Origin: Ursus arctos | Taxonomy: Eukaryota; Chordata; Mammalia; Carnivora; Ursidae | Length of the DNA stretch: 64,000 nt | Direction of reading: 5' to 3' | NCBI RefSeq assembly: GCF_023065955.2 | Contig: NW_026622986.1 | Span: forward strand, 15,277,848-15,341,847 | Shown here: piece by piece, positions 1 to 11,109 of the stretch | Position numbering within the stretch: the first letter of the stretch is position 1 | Layout: each line of letters opens with the position of its first letter | The notes under the pieces: generated by a model | Database searches by the model: none | The model's input: only the letters and a program-made list of their open reading frames with translations | Told to the model about the DNA's origin: nothing | Position numbers and translations under genes: made by a program

Positions 1-190
1 GGTTGCCTGGGTGACTTAGTCAGTTAAACGTTTGTCTTTGGCTCAGATCATGATCCCAGGGTCCTGGGATCGAGCCCCACCTGTCTTCGGCTTCCTGCTC
101 AATGGGGAGCCTGCTTCTCCCTCTCCCTTTGCCCATTCCCCCACTCGTGCTCTCTTTTTAATAAATAAATAGAATCTTTAAAAAAAAGAA
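1..190 (+). mobile_element. Carnivore tRNA-derived SINE, older copy at window edge
   Basis: The order is a GCCTGGGTGACTTAGTCAG head, a B-box-like region (GATCGAGCCCC), a pyrimidine-rich stretch and an AATAAATAAATAG tail with poly(A). It is more diverged from the common carnivore SINE pattern than its neighbours. The 5' end meets the window edge, so a left target duplication cannot be checked. Confidence 0.9.
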
Positions 191-192
191 AA

Positions 193-436
193 GGGGCACC
201 TGGGTGGTGCAGTGGGGCGCCTGGGTGGCGCAGTCGTTAAGTGTCTGCCTTCAGCTCAGGGTGTGATCCCGGCGTTATGGGATCGAGCCCCACATCAGGC
301 TCCTCCGCTGGGAGCCTGCATCTTCCTCTCCCACTCCCCCTGCTTGTGTTCCCTCTCTCGCTGGCTGTCTCTCTCTGTCAAATAAATAAATAAAATCTTC
401 AAAAAAATAAAAAATAAAAAATAAAAAAAAGAAAGA
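193..436 (+). mobile_element. Carnivore SINE with a duplicated 5' head
   Basis: Two SINE heads stand in a row. The first about 21 bases (193-213, GGGGCACCTGGGTGGTGCAGT) are followed at 214 by a second complete head and a full element with GGCGTTATGGGATCG and the CTCCTCCGCTGGGAGCC variant. It ends in an A-rich tail with AAAAAATAAAAAAT units. The body is close to the young arctoid subfamily. Either a second SINE landed about 21 bases into another and the rest was lost, or the head was duplicated during reverse transcription. Confidence 0.92.
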
Positions 437-639
437 AACTTAGCCTAATTCTGGGGTACAGTCCACTGTTCCCCTGACCATAAACTATATTTTAGCATTG
501 ACTTTATCAAGTAACACAAACTGATGTTTTAGTCTCTTTGTCTTTAGTTCTCTTTGTCTTTAGTTTACCTCTTAATTTGCTTGGATAGGGAAAGCGGTAT
601 TCTATCTGGGGTCTTTTTAAAACCACAACCTATCCCCTG
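437..639. other. Single-copy interval with a 16-bp tandem duplication
   Basis: No interspersed repeat is recognised. The unit CTCTTTGTCTTTAGTT occurs twice head to tail at 534-549 and 550-565, a minimal tandem duplication. Nothing suggests coding function. Confidence 0.6.
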
Positions 640-865
640 GTTTGTGGGGATCATTGTTCTAAATTCTTTACATATTTACTTCTCACTACATCTATAGGAA
701 GAAGGGTCCATTATTATTATTATCTTGCAAATGAGAAAACAATACATTCATTAGCTAGGCAATGGTCACACATTTAAGGAGGGCAGATGCCAGGATTCAA
801 ACTCACTGAATGGCTGTCGAGCCCAGAAACTACCTCCAGGCTACACTACCTCTGCCAGGCTTTCT
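640..865 (-). mobile_element. MIR SINE remnant (antisense)
   Basis: The stretch follows the reverse-complement MIR pattern: a CTCACTACATCTATAGGAAG region, ATTATTATTATTATCTTGCA, AATGAGAAAAC, then CAATGGTCACACATTTA and a CCAGGATTCAAACTC B-box-like end. Divergence is high, as expected for this ancient family. Confidence 0.7.
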
Positions 866-2814
866 TTCGTGGTATAATCCTCTCATGCTTTTCTAACCGA
901 GTTATTTTAAATTCTCCTTAAATCAACAAACCAAAGTCCATGTGAGTGACTATTCTTTCTGCTAAATAAACGCTGAAGGAGAAAACACCAAGACAAAAAC
1001 CAATGCACTTGCTGAGAGCTGAGATCTGCTCTAACACCTCAAACGCTAAGAATTGAACACTTTTTCTCATCTATTGTTGACATAGATACAGCTATGTGGA
1101 TTAGCGCTGCTCACTTATTTCCTCAAGGAGAGACAATTTAAACCATCGTTCTTGTTCAGGTTAGATAGCAACACTTTAGAGAATTCTCCCCTCCAGCTAA
1201 GGGAAGACGAACATTATGTGATCTGGCCACGGAGAAGATGAAGAAGTCGCTAATATTGTGTTTATCACTCAGCAGGACGGATGGCAAAGCATGCGACAGC
1301 AAAGACCCTACTGTGTGCACAGGACTCAGGATTTGGATCATTTGGACCCTGGCATAAAATCTTGTATGGACTGCTTCACAGCAAATATTCTCTCCAGAGA
1401 AATCATAGGATTCTGAAAAAACCAGAGCTATTAAGATTTGTCCGAGACAAAGAAAAAGTTACTTGAGGGGAGTTTTGAAGTCAGAGCTTTTTAGCTATTT
1501 TCAATAGAAGCCTCCCTGTTCTTGCTGTAAGCATTGCCCCCGCCCTTGTTAATGTCACTTCCGGTCACGAACCCAGACCGTCTCCATCGGACCTTACGCG
1601 TTTCTCCACTCCATTAGAGATCCCGCTAGTCCTTATCTGGGTGTGACCTTTAGCTCTGGGTTAGAGGACGCTAGCACAGCCCCACGTCATCTGTCTCAAA
1701 TGTGCTTCTCTTAGAAATCTGGGCCCTGAACAAGGGGGATGTGGAGCACTTAACCTTGGGGGAGTAGCTTTGGAAAATAAGGTCACACTGATTATTTCAT
1801 GCCTTGGATTTCAATCCTCATCTGGACTTTTTTTGCAGGAATTTCAAAACCATAAATACTTCTCCTGGATGGAGAACTTTCCTATTCTGCTCATTAAATG
1901 TTTCTTACACTTGCCCAAATCAATCGGTAAGAATGGGGGTCTTTGAAAGTCACATTAAACAGAATAAAATTGTCCTTCGAAAAAACAGACTCCAAAATGT
2001 TGCCTGATAACTTTTTACGAGGACGGTGTGACAAACCTACTTCCTTGTTCCCCTTTCCGGGCCATGAAATTGTGTTCATCGGAGCACGTAACTGATATAG
2101 ATTATACATTGTTTTCTTATAGATGCTACCCATATGGTAGCTAATTGGAGAGTTCTGGCTGGCGTTTCCTGGAGTAGATGCCAAAGGATGGGAAGATGTT
2201 AAGAAAATAACTAGTCAGCAGCCTGCCTACCCTTAAACATGACATTCTCAATGGCTTGTTCTAATTCTGGAATTCCTAGATAGCACTGGGCTCTCCCAGG
2301 ACATATGGAGAAATGGGGGAATCTGTGGGTAGGAGAAACTTCTGGGCTCCTTATGTTTGTCAACGAGGACAATCCTGCCATGGGAAAGCTGGAAAGCTAA
2401 CTTCTAAAGCTCAGTGGGAGTCCGGGGCTGCTTACCATTCCACTCCGAGGTAGATGATTCAACGCCCCCTGCACACAACGCTATTGGGGAGGTTCAAGCT
2501 TTAGTAAGGGTGAGAAATGACTACACACAAGACCTGTAGGCCAAGCCTTCCTCCTCTAACCATTCCACTATTTCTGGGTGGGAAGCGTGTGCACGTGTGT
2601 ATGAGGGGGATGGGACGCGACTTTTAATTGTTATATTCGTTGTGGGAATTATGGGGTTTCACACAAACGCAGTTACTTACGGTCTAGAGCTGCTACCTCG
2701 TCTTTGAGTCACATTTTCAAAGTATTATTAATCAAAATGTTGTGGGTTCATCCTATGATCTCTCTATTCCTTCAGTCAACCATTTAGTAGAAAGAATAGC
2801 TGTCCTTTAATGGG
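866..2814. other. Single-copy DNA, about 1.95 kb, no gene recognised
   Basis: I see no recognisable repeat and no coding signal. The short frames here are under 100 codons and lie on both strands without recognisable family motifs. The part from about 1540 to 1690 is richer in CpG than its surroundings and is listed separately. Confidence 0.5.
1540..1690. promoter_or_regulatory. Possible CpG-bearing regulatory patch (speculative)
   Basis: Within otherwise CpG-poor DNA this patch contains CACTTCCGG (an ETS-like core), TTACGCG, TCTCCATCGG and CCCACGTCATC (a CRE/E-box-like core). The clustering is seen directly; regulatory function is inference. It is too short and too sparse to be called a CpG island. 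Confidence 0.2.
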
Positions 2815-3040
2815 GGCATACTGTGTCTCAGGATTTATCTTGAACACTTTCATGCGTGACATCATGTATCCCTCTCAACAATCTGCTGAGGTAGGTGTTC
2901 TTATCAGCCCCATATAACAGAGGAGGGGAATGAAGCCTTGACGAGTCAATGAACAAGTCCCCGGACACACAAATCTCAAGCGTGGTACCAGGGTTTGTAA
3001 TCAGGCAGTTTGATTGCAGAGCCTGTGCTCCCAGACAGTC
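2815..3040 (-). mobile_element. MIR SINE remnant (antisense)
   Basis: This reads as reverse-complement MIR: CCCTCTCAACAATCTGCTGAGGTAGGT, ATCAGCCCCATATAACAGAGG, then a TACCAGGGTTTGTAATCAGGC end with the tRNA-like B-box region and CAGAGCCTGTGCTCC. Nearly the whole MIR length is covered. Confidence 0.8.
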
Positions 3041-3299
3041 CAATGGACTCCCTCACTGAGGCTCAAGAAAAATGTCTGGTCTCCTTGAGGCTGGAGGGGA
3101 TGGCCAGAAACACCTATTTCAAGAGCTGAGTCTTGGCAGTCACTGTATAAACACACATTACAGTGGATTCCTGAAGGCCCACCCCGATCTTTCCTTCAGA
3201 ACAATTGCATTTTAGTTAGAATGCACCAAGAATAAGCTAAAATAGGTAGTGGCCTCTTGAACGAGGAGAAGAAATCTCCCAACTTCAGTTCTAATCAAT

Positions 3300-3395
3300 T
3301 CTACAAACAGTTATGTAATGACAAATAGGCTTCCGGTACTGTGCCAGACATGAGGAAATTCAAAGATGCAAATGAGGGGCTCTTTTAATCTTGTG
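3300..3395 (-). mobile_element. Short L2/MIR-type fragment (antisense)
   Basis: The segment GTACTGTGCCAGACATGAGG followed by AAATTCAAAGATGCAAATGAG resembles the L2 3' region read in reverse (…CTGTGCCAGGCACTGG…). The remnant is short and diverged, so the family call is uncertain. Confidence 0.45.
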
Positions 3396-4229
3396 GTTTA
3401 TTCAAGACTCAGACCCCTGAAGACCCCCATTGGCATGCTAGAAAGTACTTGAAACATTATTATGGCTTATCTCTCTGAGGTTTCAGTTTTACTCAAAGAT
3501 TGGAGGTAGGCAGGGAAATTAGGTAATGATAGCTAAGTAATTTAGATCACTTGCCACAAACATTTAAAACAAACAAAGAAATCACAGAGTTGAACAAAAA
3601 TATTGCCTTCTTTTAAAGATAAAACACTGGACTTCAAAGAAATTGCATGCATGAGGTCAACCCCCTCAGGGTTACCCCCTTGAATTCCCAAGGTTACTTG
3701 TTCCCTTTTCTCTGCTGATGACAGGCTGCTTCACAATGAGGTGGGGACAGAGTAAAAGCATAGAATGTATTAGTGAAGGGAGACAGACGCCTATAGACAG
3801 TGGTATTTTCTAGAAACTGAGAAAGGAAACAGATGATCTAGGAGGCAGGGCAGAAGGCGAAACTGTGAGGAGCTTACTTATGGTTAGTCAACTACACAAG
3901 TTATGTGAACAAATGTAAAAGAGGAAAAAAGGAGAGAAAGGGGCTTGATGAACCCATGACGTTGTGACAAGGAAGGAAGCTCAGGTTAAGGAAAATTGAG
4001 TGAGAGATTGGATCCCTAATCAGGTCTTCAGAAATCACTTACGAACAGATCCTAAAGACGTAAGCTGGGCTGGTGGGTCAGGGTTGTGATGAAAGTTTCA
4101 AAGGCACCTAAATAAAACCAGCTTAGATATGAGGCAATGTTGGAAGAGGAAAAGAGGAGAGACAATGCTGGAAACACAATCTGAGGCATTGAGTGTACAG
4201 TTGGGGAAACCAAGTAAAATGAGCTGGGG
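3396..4229. other. Unclassified interval, about 830 bp
   Basis: This is purine-rich, AAAGAGGA-type sequence with no gene. It may be a badly decayed upstream part of the L1-like relic that follows, but I cannot show that from the sequence alone. Confidence 0.4.
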
Positions 4230-4980
4230 GGGGGAGTGAAATTGAATAACTAAAAACTCACAGCTGAGGAAAATGAAAGAGATCCAACTTCTAAATAATA
4301 GGCATCTCTGGAGAAGCCCAAGTAAGAGAAGCAGATATGATGATATCCAAAGCTAGTTCAGGAAGCTTTCCTGAAATAAAAGACTCGAATTTACAGATTG
4401 AACTATAGACAAAGATAAAAACGGTTACAGATCAAATCATACAAGGAGAAAGGTCAACTCTGGAAGGCAGTGTGTAACAGTAAGAAGTTGCAGAGAGGTC
4501 AAGTGTGACGCAAGAATTCTACACTTCACACTGTCACTCAAGTAAAAAGGTGAATGATTTTCAATTTTAAGAACTCAGAAAAATAATTTCTGTGAGCCTT
4601 CAACTTTGAAAGAAATACTGGATCTTTTGGAGAAATATTGGGAGACTAAACCCCAATCATCCAAGAGAGGGTTTAAAAAGCTGCAGGAAAAGGGCTGCCT
4701 TGAGGACAGAACACATTTAGTACTGAAACAAAGACAACTGTAGAAATTGTAATTTCAGAACTTAAACCTTATGAACAATGGCCATTTAAATACAACAATA
4801 TTGCTAATGTGTTTTGGGAAGAGAGAATAGAAGTTAGAGTAGTTATGCTGATTTCCTAATTCTTCAAATAGGGGAGTCAAAAGGCATTCCTGACATGTGG
4901 TAAATCAGGTAAAAGAAGTATGAATTAGTATTCTCATTTTTTAATCATGTGTGTAGGTTACTTATTAAAATAAATGAAGA
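4230..4980 (+). mobile_element. Decayed L1-like relic (5' or ORF1-adjacent part)
   Basis: Short matches in order recall old mammalian L1 (L1M/HAL1-type) sequence: CTGAAATAAAAGACTCGAAT, CAGATCAAATCATACAAGGAG, CTGGAAGGCAG, GCAAGAATTCTACAC, and AAAAAGGTGAATGATTTTCA. There is no open frame. A similar pattern precedes L1 ORF2 sequence near 61.2 kb. Family assignment is from memory of the consensus. Confidence 0.5.
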
Positions 4981-5030
4981 ACAATAAAATAACAACAACA
5001 ACAAAAGAATAATAAAATAACATAGTTGCA
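4978..5030. repeat. A-rich low-complexity with AAC/AATA units
   Basis: The run contains ACAATAAAATAACAACAACA followed by AAAGAATAATAAAATAAC. It could be the decayed tail of the preceding retroelement relic. Confidence 0.7.
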
Positions 5031-8000
5031 ACAAGAGAAGAGGTCTCTAAAAAGCACGTCTTGGAGGAGATTCTTATCAAGCGTTTATCAACCGAACTGC
5101 GAACAGAGTGGTGACCTGGTACATTTTTTTGCAACTTACCTCAACTGGAATTCCTTATATTGCAGGGTTGACATGAGGCATATCTTCTTGGAGATACTGC
5201 TCAGGGATCGGAATGTCCCCTGTGGTTTTATCGGTACACAGTGAAAGGAGGAAGACTGCTACAACAATCGTGGATGGGTAAATGGTGATCCCAAGAGTTC
5301 ACTCTTTAGCAAAGAACTTCCCCTTTCAGATCACAGATAAATGGAAACAGAGATTGGAAGGGGAGCCTCTTCCTGAGGGTCTCGTCTTTCATTGCAGGTC
5401 AAGCTTTAACATGGGTGAAAACTATTACTTCAGCGTTGCGTGTCTTTCTCTTTTTACATACAGAAGCACCTACTTAGAAATGTTACACATATATCTATGT
5501 TATATACTATATGTAAGGAGAGAAATAACTTTTTTTCCCCCTGAGATAATAGTTTTTGCCCCCACACCAACCAAGACCAGGATTTGCAGGCACGTCTGTG
5601 ATTTCATAGTGTGAATGGTTATCTGTGGGGCCCGGGGCCCCAAACCTGGTGGTAAGGATATACAAGAAGAAGAGCAATCTGCTGCTGCTCCTGGTTTTAA
5701 GTCGAATACGGCCAGTTATGGGGTCAGCTCTCCTGTTTCTATTAGACACCCTCTGTTGACCAGGGACCTCCATGTTAGCTGTAAGCCTGCACTGGCAGTC
5801 TCGTGAGGCAAGGAAGGGGTGTCCGCTGCACGCAAAACCATACAGAACGTGGAGTAGAGGACCATGCCCTTGGAAGGTGCTTAGCTGTGTGGACGACAGT
5901 GTGAACTACTATACAAACGGTAGCCTATTTGCATGAGCAAGAAGATCTGGGCTTTCATAAACATCTCTTCGTGAGAAGGATTTTGCTAGGTATATTACAA
6001 AAAAAAAAAAAAAAGCCCCCCCCCACATACACACACGAAAACTATACCATCTAAAATGAACATCTGTTACCACAGCTGTTCCTAAAAACAGATTAAGGTA
6101 CAACTGTCACATGAAAAGTGAAAAAGGGGAACATCTTCCCATTTTACTCCAAAGGCATTTAAAACCCGTCCCATTTATTAGCCGGTAATTTCACTGGGGT
6201 TCAGCCCATGTCAAGTGCCACAAATGAAAAACCGCTCTGTTATAAACCAAACAATTATCCCACCAAGCTTGGAATGTCTCAGAGCCCTAAACACAACACA
6301 CATCCCACACTTCCTTTGGTCCCCACTCATTGTCCTCTGTTTAAAATGAAGGGTTTGTCATGGAAAGAAACACCAGATCGGCTAAGAGGCAGGCGTCCTG
6401 CCGTGCGGGGCTCTGGTCAGGGTGGGTGTCACTTGGACAGGGGTGATTGCCTTTCGAGGGGGCCCAGGGGAGACTCGTTTTGAGAAAGACGGTGAAGAAT
6501 GCAGAAACTATGTCCTAGAAGCAATGCATCTGAGGGAATTGGAGACATTTAGTTTGCAGAGGAGAATGCTTGGGGAGACACGGCAGTTGTCTTAATACAT
6601 TTGAAAGGCTGTCAGCCAGAATATAGAATAGATTTATTCTGTGTTGCTGTGAGGTGCAGAACAAGTGTCAAGTGGGCTCATTTTGATTCGTTACAGGAAA
6701 GATACTCTGTCTAATTAGATTTACTCACACAATTGGTTGATGCTTAAAATAGAGGGGGAGCTCCCTGCCACTAAGAATAACCAAGGAGAGCCAAGCTGAG
6801 CATTGCTCAAGAGCTGTGAGGAGAGGTTTCTCCTACTAAAATGTAGGGCCAAGCCCATGGCCACGCTTTTACATTCTATCATTCGGCCTTGGTTCGAAAG
6901 CTTTTCGTATAATTTCTGAAACTTCGAGAACAATGACTGGGGCTAGTTATTTTTAGGACACAGTGATTTAGTCCCTTCACTTCCTTATTCATTATTCTTT
7001 TTTGTGAGGATGAATGAGAAGCAGATGATGAACGGAAAAAAGGGAAGGAGAATCAAAGGAAGAGGGCTAGGGGGAGAATCCACAGCTGTCCGTGATCTGC
7101 TTTTTCTTGGAAATCAGGCTACATTGGAAGAGTCATATCGAATGTAAAGCACGGCACACCTAGAGTGCACTTTCATCAGAGACCCATTCACCCTCGCGAA
7201 GAGTCCTACAATTTCTCACTGCACGTGAATTTTCACCAGCGGCACTGCAATGTCCGTACAGAATGACAGAGTTCTTGTTCTTACTTGTCCTCTTCGTGGA
7301 AGTTCTCTGCTATCTTCCAGTATATCTGAGCTCAGCCACAGCTGGATGACACAAGCTGTGTCTACAGATTAACCGGGAAGAACATGCGTATCCCAACTAA
7401 GCTCCCCTCTCCCCAGATGAGCATGAATACCTGAAAGAACCCTATTGACCCAACCTACGTCCTAAACAAAACCAAATTCAAGCAAACAAGCAAACACAGC
7501 CATCACCATCTCCTTATAGAAAAGAGAATTTTGGAGACGGATTTTGAAAATACAGAACTGTGAACTCAGCCGAGCACCAAATATCAAGTAAATAAGAAAA
7601 CCCCACCAAGATGGGTCAGCGTATATGTGCTCTTCTAACGGGACCCCCGTTGGTGCTCATCTACATTCCACAGCTCCTTCGAAGCCCACGTAAATCCCAC
7701 CTTTTCTATGAGAAATATGAAAAAGTCCATGGCAGTTTCTACCTGAATGTTTCATAGGTACTGCAAAACCTCTGCATACAGAAACAGACTTGTAATTTTG
7801 TCCTCACAACCTGGTCCTTTCTCAGGGTTCCATGGCTCCAACGACTGTTATCAAAACAAAAATGAAAGACATCCCTGACCCCGCCCTATGTCTCACCACA
7901 ACATGCAATTAGTACCTAAAGCCCACCTCATTGGTCTTCTATGTAGCATGTGAATTCATCCCACCAGCACTCTGGACAAAACTGTAATCCCCTCTCTCCC

Positions 8001-8084
8001 AGACAGTTGCAAAGCCTTCCCAGCTAGTGTCTCCAGGTACACGTTTGCTCCAATCTAGAGCTGAAATGTTCGAGAAGACAGAAG
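5031..8084. other. Single-copy DNA, about 3 kb, no gene recognised
   Basis: No interspersed repeat or exon is recognised. Landmarks are a GC hairpin (GGGGCCC and GGGCCCC separated by one G) at 5627-5641 and an A-run followed by a C-run at about 6000-6025. Open frames of 60-110 codons occur on both strands and overlap each other, as expected by chance. Confidence 0.5.
6000..6026. repeat. Poly(A)/poly(C) junction
   Basis: About 16 A, then a G, then about 9 C in sequence. On the reverse strand the poly(T) fabricates a run of phenylalanine in a 64-codon frame, which I do not accept as a gene. Confidence 0.85.
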
Positions 8085-8640
8085 TGCTCATGTTACTTCC
8101 CTCCGATGGCTGCCCTTAGGATACGTTCCAAACTCCTCAGCCTGCCCACAAGGCCTTGTATGATCTGACCGCTTGCTACTTCTCCTACTGTTCCTGCCTC
8201 ACTTCTGCCTGGCGGCTCAAGTCCTGTTGACCTTGCTCCCTGTCCCTCCGAAGAAGGGGCCATGCTCTTTCCCACCTCAGATCTTCATGCACGTTCTTCC
8301 TTCTGCCCCTCCCTCCCATTCTCCTTTCCTAGCCAAGTCCTCCTCCTCCCCAGGTCTCAACTCCATCTCACCAAGGAAACATTCTCTGACACCTGCCACT
8401 GCCACTTCTGGCCCTCCACTTCAATGTTCCCACAGCTCTTTTCCTCTCACTTTGTAACCCACATCATACTTTTAAGTCCTTCTTCATTGTCAGTTCCCAA
8501 AGGAGGTTAGAAATTCCTAGCTAACAGGGACCACGTCTGCCTCAATCAGTGCTGGATTCCATGTACCTCACACCTAATTTGTGCTTGAATCATTGTTGAA
8601 TGAACACATGAATGAATGACATGTGCTAAGTCAATGATTC
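8085..8640 (+). mobile_element. L2 LINE 3' region
   Basis: The sense-strand L2 pattern is clear: TTCCAAACTCCTCAGCCTGCC, ACAAGGCCTTGTATGATCTG, the CTCAACTCCATCTCACCAAGG stretch, GGGACCACGTCTGCCTC and a 3' end of TTGTTGAATGAACACATGAA with further TGAATGA units. Short open frames here are translations of L2 relic sequence in arbitrary frames. Confidence 0.85.
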
Positions 8641-8790
8641 ATAAATTTCACTATGCAGAAGAATCCTGGGAAGCCAATTTAACAGATCCATGATCCGCCC
8701 CAGGAATCTACCTTTTTAACAAGAGCTCTGGAAGATTTTGGTCCAGATTTTCCTTGGCTCACACGTTGAAGAGCAATACTCCAGGATACA
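8641..8790 (+). mobile_element. MER5-type hAT DNA transposon remnant
   Basis: CTATGCAGAAGAATCCTGGG, AACAGATCCATGATCCGCCC, CAGGAATCTACCTTTTTAAC and a TTGAAGAGCAATACTCC end recall the MER5 consensus order (internal AGAATCACCTGG, CCAGGAATTTGCAT, TTTGAGAACCACTG). It is non-autonomous and decayed. Confidence 0.6.
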
Positions 8791-8949
8791 GACAGTGGGG
8801 GCGGGAGGGGGGTGAAGAAACAGAATTGAGGTTAAAGAGACAAAAGGAGCAAAACGTGAAAAGTTAAATAACAATAGAAGATTTATGTAATTGTTCAAAC
8901 AACCACTGAACGTTTGAAGGACTAAACAATAGATTGTCAGATTAAGTCC

Positions 8950-9238
8950 TCAGACAATGAGAGCCCAGCACACTTAGAAGAAGCAGCCATCTGAAGTGGC
9001 TGGAGGTGGTTGGGGGGGGGGGTTGGTAAAATAGAAAAAGAAATTTGAGGGTAAAGTTGGAAGGGGAAAGAGGGAGGGAAATGGTATTACAGACAGACAA
9101 TAGCAGCATGAGTTCAGAGGAGGGGGGTAGAGGGCAAGAAGGGAAGCACTTTGCTTGAAAGTCAGTCCAGAAATTGAGTGGCTGGTAATAAGATTAGAAT
9201 ATAGAGAAGGGCCTGACTGGAGAGGTCCTCGAAGTTGA
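8950..9238 (-). mobile_element. L2 LINE fragment (antisense)
   Basis: The purine-rich order with TAGCAGCATGAGTTCAG, GTGGCTGGTAATAAG and GACTGGAGAGGTCC matches L2 read in reverse, similar to the longer copy at 20.6-21.1 kb. It ends abruptly where the LTR begins, which suggests the LTR landed in it. Confidence 0.6.
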
Positions 9239-9937
9239 TGAAGGGGGTCAAGATATGCCACCCTAAAATATGCCATTTTGGCATAAGGATTATTTTGAGG
9301 TGAAGGCAGCTGAGAGGCAGCAAATACAGGAGGAACTCTCTGCCCTCTTCTATTCTGTCTAAAAGGAGGGCACACATTTCTCCTTGTACGGGTGTCCTGC
9401 CTCCCCTCTCTCCTACCAGGAAGAGGAGCGGACTCTTCTCACTGGAGACGGCACCAATTTGAGTCTGCATAACAGACCCTACTAAATCCTTACCTTACTC
9501 AACCCTTACCTTCCCTTAGCTTCCCCCATATATTTACTTACCCTTCCGCAATCAACTCCTGTAGAAGCCCAAACCTCTTTTCCTTTGTTCTGTCACCACT
9601 CTACAATTTACTATCTTTTGTTAAAATAGTATAAGCTTCCGGGTCTACCAGCTCTTAGGGATTTTCAATTCCTTTTTTTTTTTTTTTTTTTAAGATTTTA
9701 AGTAATCTCTACATCCAACATAGGGCTCGAACTTACAACCCTGAAACCAAGAGTGGCATGCTCCACTGCCTTAGCCAGCATGGAGCCCTAGGATTTTCAA
9801 TTCTTTTATGTGAGGTCCCCTGTGTACCTAGGAAATAAACCTCTTCTCCTGTGAATCAGCCTCTTGTGTTTTAATCCACAGGTCCCAGTGACTGAAGATA
9901 AGAGGGTAGAGGTGAAGTTTTTTTTCCTTCTCCGACA
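9239..9937 (+). mobile_element. Solo-type LTR, copy 1 (endogenous retroviral LTR, split by a SINE)
   Basis: It starts TGAAGGGGGTCAAGATATGC and ends near CTTCTCCGACA, giving TG…CA ends. It carries GGAAATAAACCTCTTCTCCTG late in the element, a plausible polyadenylation signal. A second diverged copy lies at 10322-11054 in the same direction. A SINE splits it at 9672-9790. I cannot name the family; there are no gag, pol or env remnants. Confidence 0.65.
9672..9790 (-). mobile_element. Old short-form carnivore SINE inside the LTR
   Basis: Reverse orientation: poly(T), TAAGATTTTAAGTAATCTC, TAGGGCTCGAACTTACAACC, AAGAGTGGCATGCTCCACTG and a GCCAGCATGGAGCCC end. Direct repeats GGATTTTCAATTC lie at 9659-9671 and 9791-9803. 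Removing one repeat copy and the element restores the LTR alignment with copy 2. Confidence 0.9.
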
Positions 9938-10321
9938 TCAAGCAAAGGAATGACAGCCAGAAACACCCAAAGGTAATACTTGACTTGCAATTTAAATAAA
10001 GGGCTAAAATTTGAGATACTTAAAAAAATACTCTGTTTTCATAATATTCCCCATTTTCTTGAAGTACCAAAAGACTTCTCCATAATGTAGGCTTCACGTA
10101 TGTTGTAAAAATATAGGACAAAAAAATCAAGGCTACAGAAGAAGGCGATGTGTGCATCATGTCAAAGAGGCACTAGTTCTAAGACCATGAGTGCTGAGGA
10201 ATTTCAAAAGAAGGGGAAACAGCCGAAATCTAAGTCTAACTGTGAACTCAGTTAACATAAGAGGAGTCCTGTTTTCCACCTTACTTTTTCATGTCTGCTT
10301 TGATGAGCGGTGGATAGGGAC
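9938..10321. other. Spacer between the two LTR copies, 384 bp
   Basis: AT-rich sequence with no recognisable retroviral internal genes, no primer-binding site that I can identify and no repeat. If the two LTRs were once one provirus, its interior is essentially gone. Confidence 0.5.
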
Positions 10322-11054
10322 TGAAAGGCATCGGGATATTCTACCCCAAAAGATTCCACTTTGGCATAAGAATTATTTTGAGCTGAAAGCAATTAAGGAA
10401 CAGCAGACACAGGAGAGACTCTCTGTCCTCCTTTCTGCTCAAAAGCAGGGCATAAATTTCCCTTTGTGAAAGTGTCCCCCGCTCCTGTTCCCAGAAGAAG
10501 AGAACAACTCATCACTGGAGACAGAGTCAGCACTGAGATGAGTCTGCATAAACACATCTTACTAAAATAACCCTTATCTTTCATTAGTTCCCCCCACATA
10601 TTTTCCTTTAAAAAAAAAAAGATTGTATTTATTTATTTGAGAGAGAGAGAGCAAGAGCATGCAAACAGGGGGGCAGGCAGCAGGAGAGGGAGAAGCTGAC
10701 TCCCTGTTGAGCAGGGAGCCCAAGGCAAGGCTCGATCCCAGCACCCCGAAATCATGATCTGAGCCAAAGGCACTTAACTGACTGAGCCCCCCAGGAACCC
10801 CCCTCCCAATACATTTTCTAGTCACTTTTGCACAGTTTATTGTCCCTGGAAGCCCAAAGAAGAGCCTTTGTGAAAATGGTATGTAAATCCATGAACCACT
10901 TCTTTGAGTTTCATTTCTTTTCTGAGAACTCCCGTCCAGGTAAAATATTAATAGAATTTGTTTTCCTTTTCTCCTGTGAATCTGTTCCTTCTTAGCTAAA
11001 TTTATCAGGCCCCCACACACTGAAGGCTAGAGGAAAAGTTTTTCCTCCCCAACA
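10322..11054 (+). mobile_element. Solo-type LTR, copy 2 (related to copy 1, split by a SINE)
   Basis: It starts TGAAAGGCATCGGGATATTC and ends TTTCCTCCCCAACA. Shared landmarks with copy 1 include TTTGGCATAAG and ATTATTTTGAG, AGTCTGCATAA, CCCACATAT near the SINE, GGAAGCCCAAA, TTCTCCTGTGAAT and the near-terminal pyrimidine run. The SINE at about 10605-10802 interrupts it. It is non-coding. Confidence 0.65.
10605..10802 (-). mobile_element. Carnivore SINE inside LTR copy 2
   Basis: Reverse orientation: TTTAAAAAAAAAAAGATTG, GAGAGAGAGAGAGCAAGAGC, GCTCGATCCCAGCACCCC, AATCATGATCTGAGCCAAAG and a CTGAGCCCCCCAGGAACCCC end. It is an older, GAGAGAG-rich form. Flanking CATATTTTC and ATACATTTTCT may be an eroded target duplication. 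Confidence 0.88.
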
Positions 11055-11109
11055 GAACCTACTTGCTGAAACCAAAATGGCACAACCCAATATATGGTGG
11101 CCGACTGAA

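Noticed and set aside
9938..10321. Residual retroviral genes between the LTR pair
   Set aside because: No gag, pol or env similarity could be seen in any frame; the spacer is AT-rich and featureless.
10574..11020. 148-codon frame (-)
   Set aside because: It spans an LTR and an inserted SINE, so it is a chance frame through repeats.
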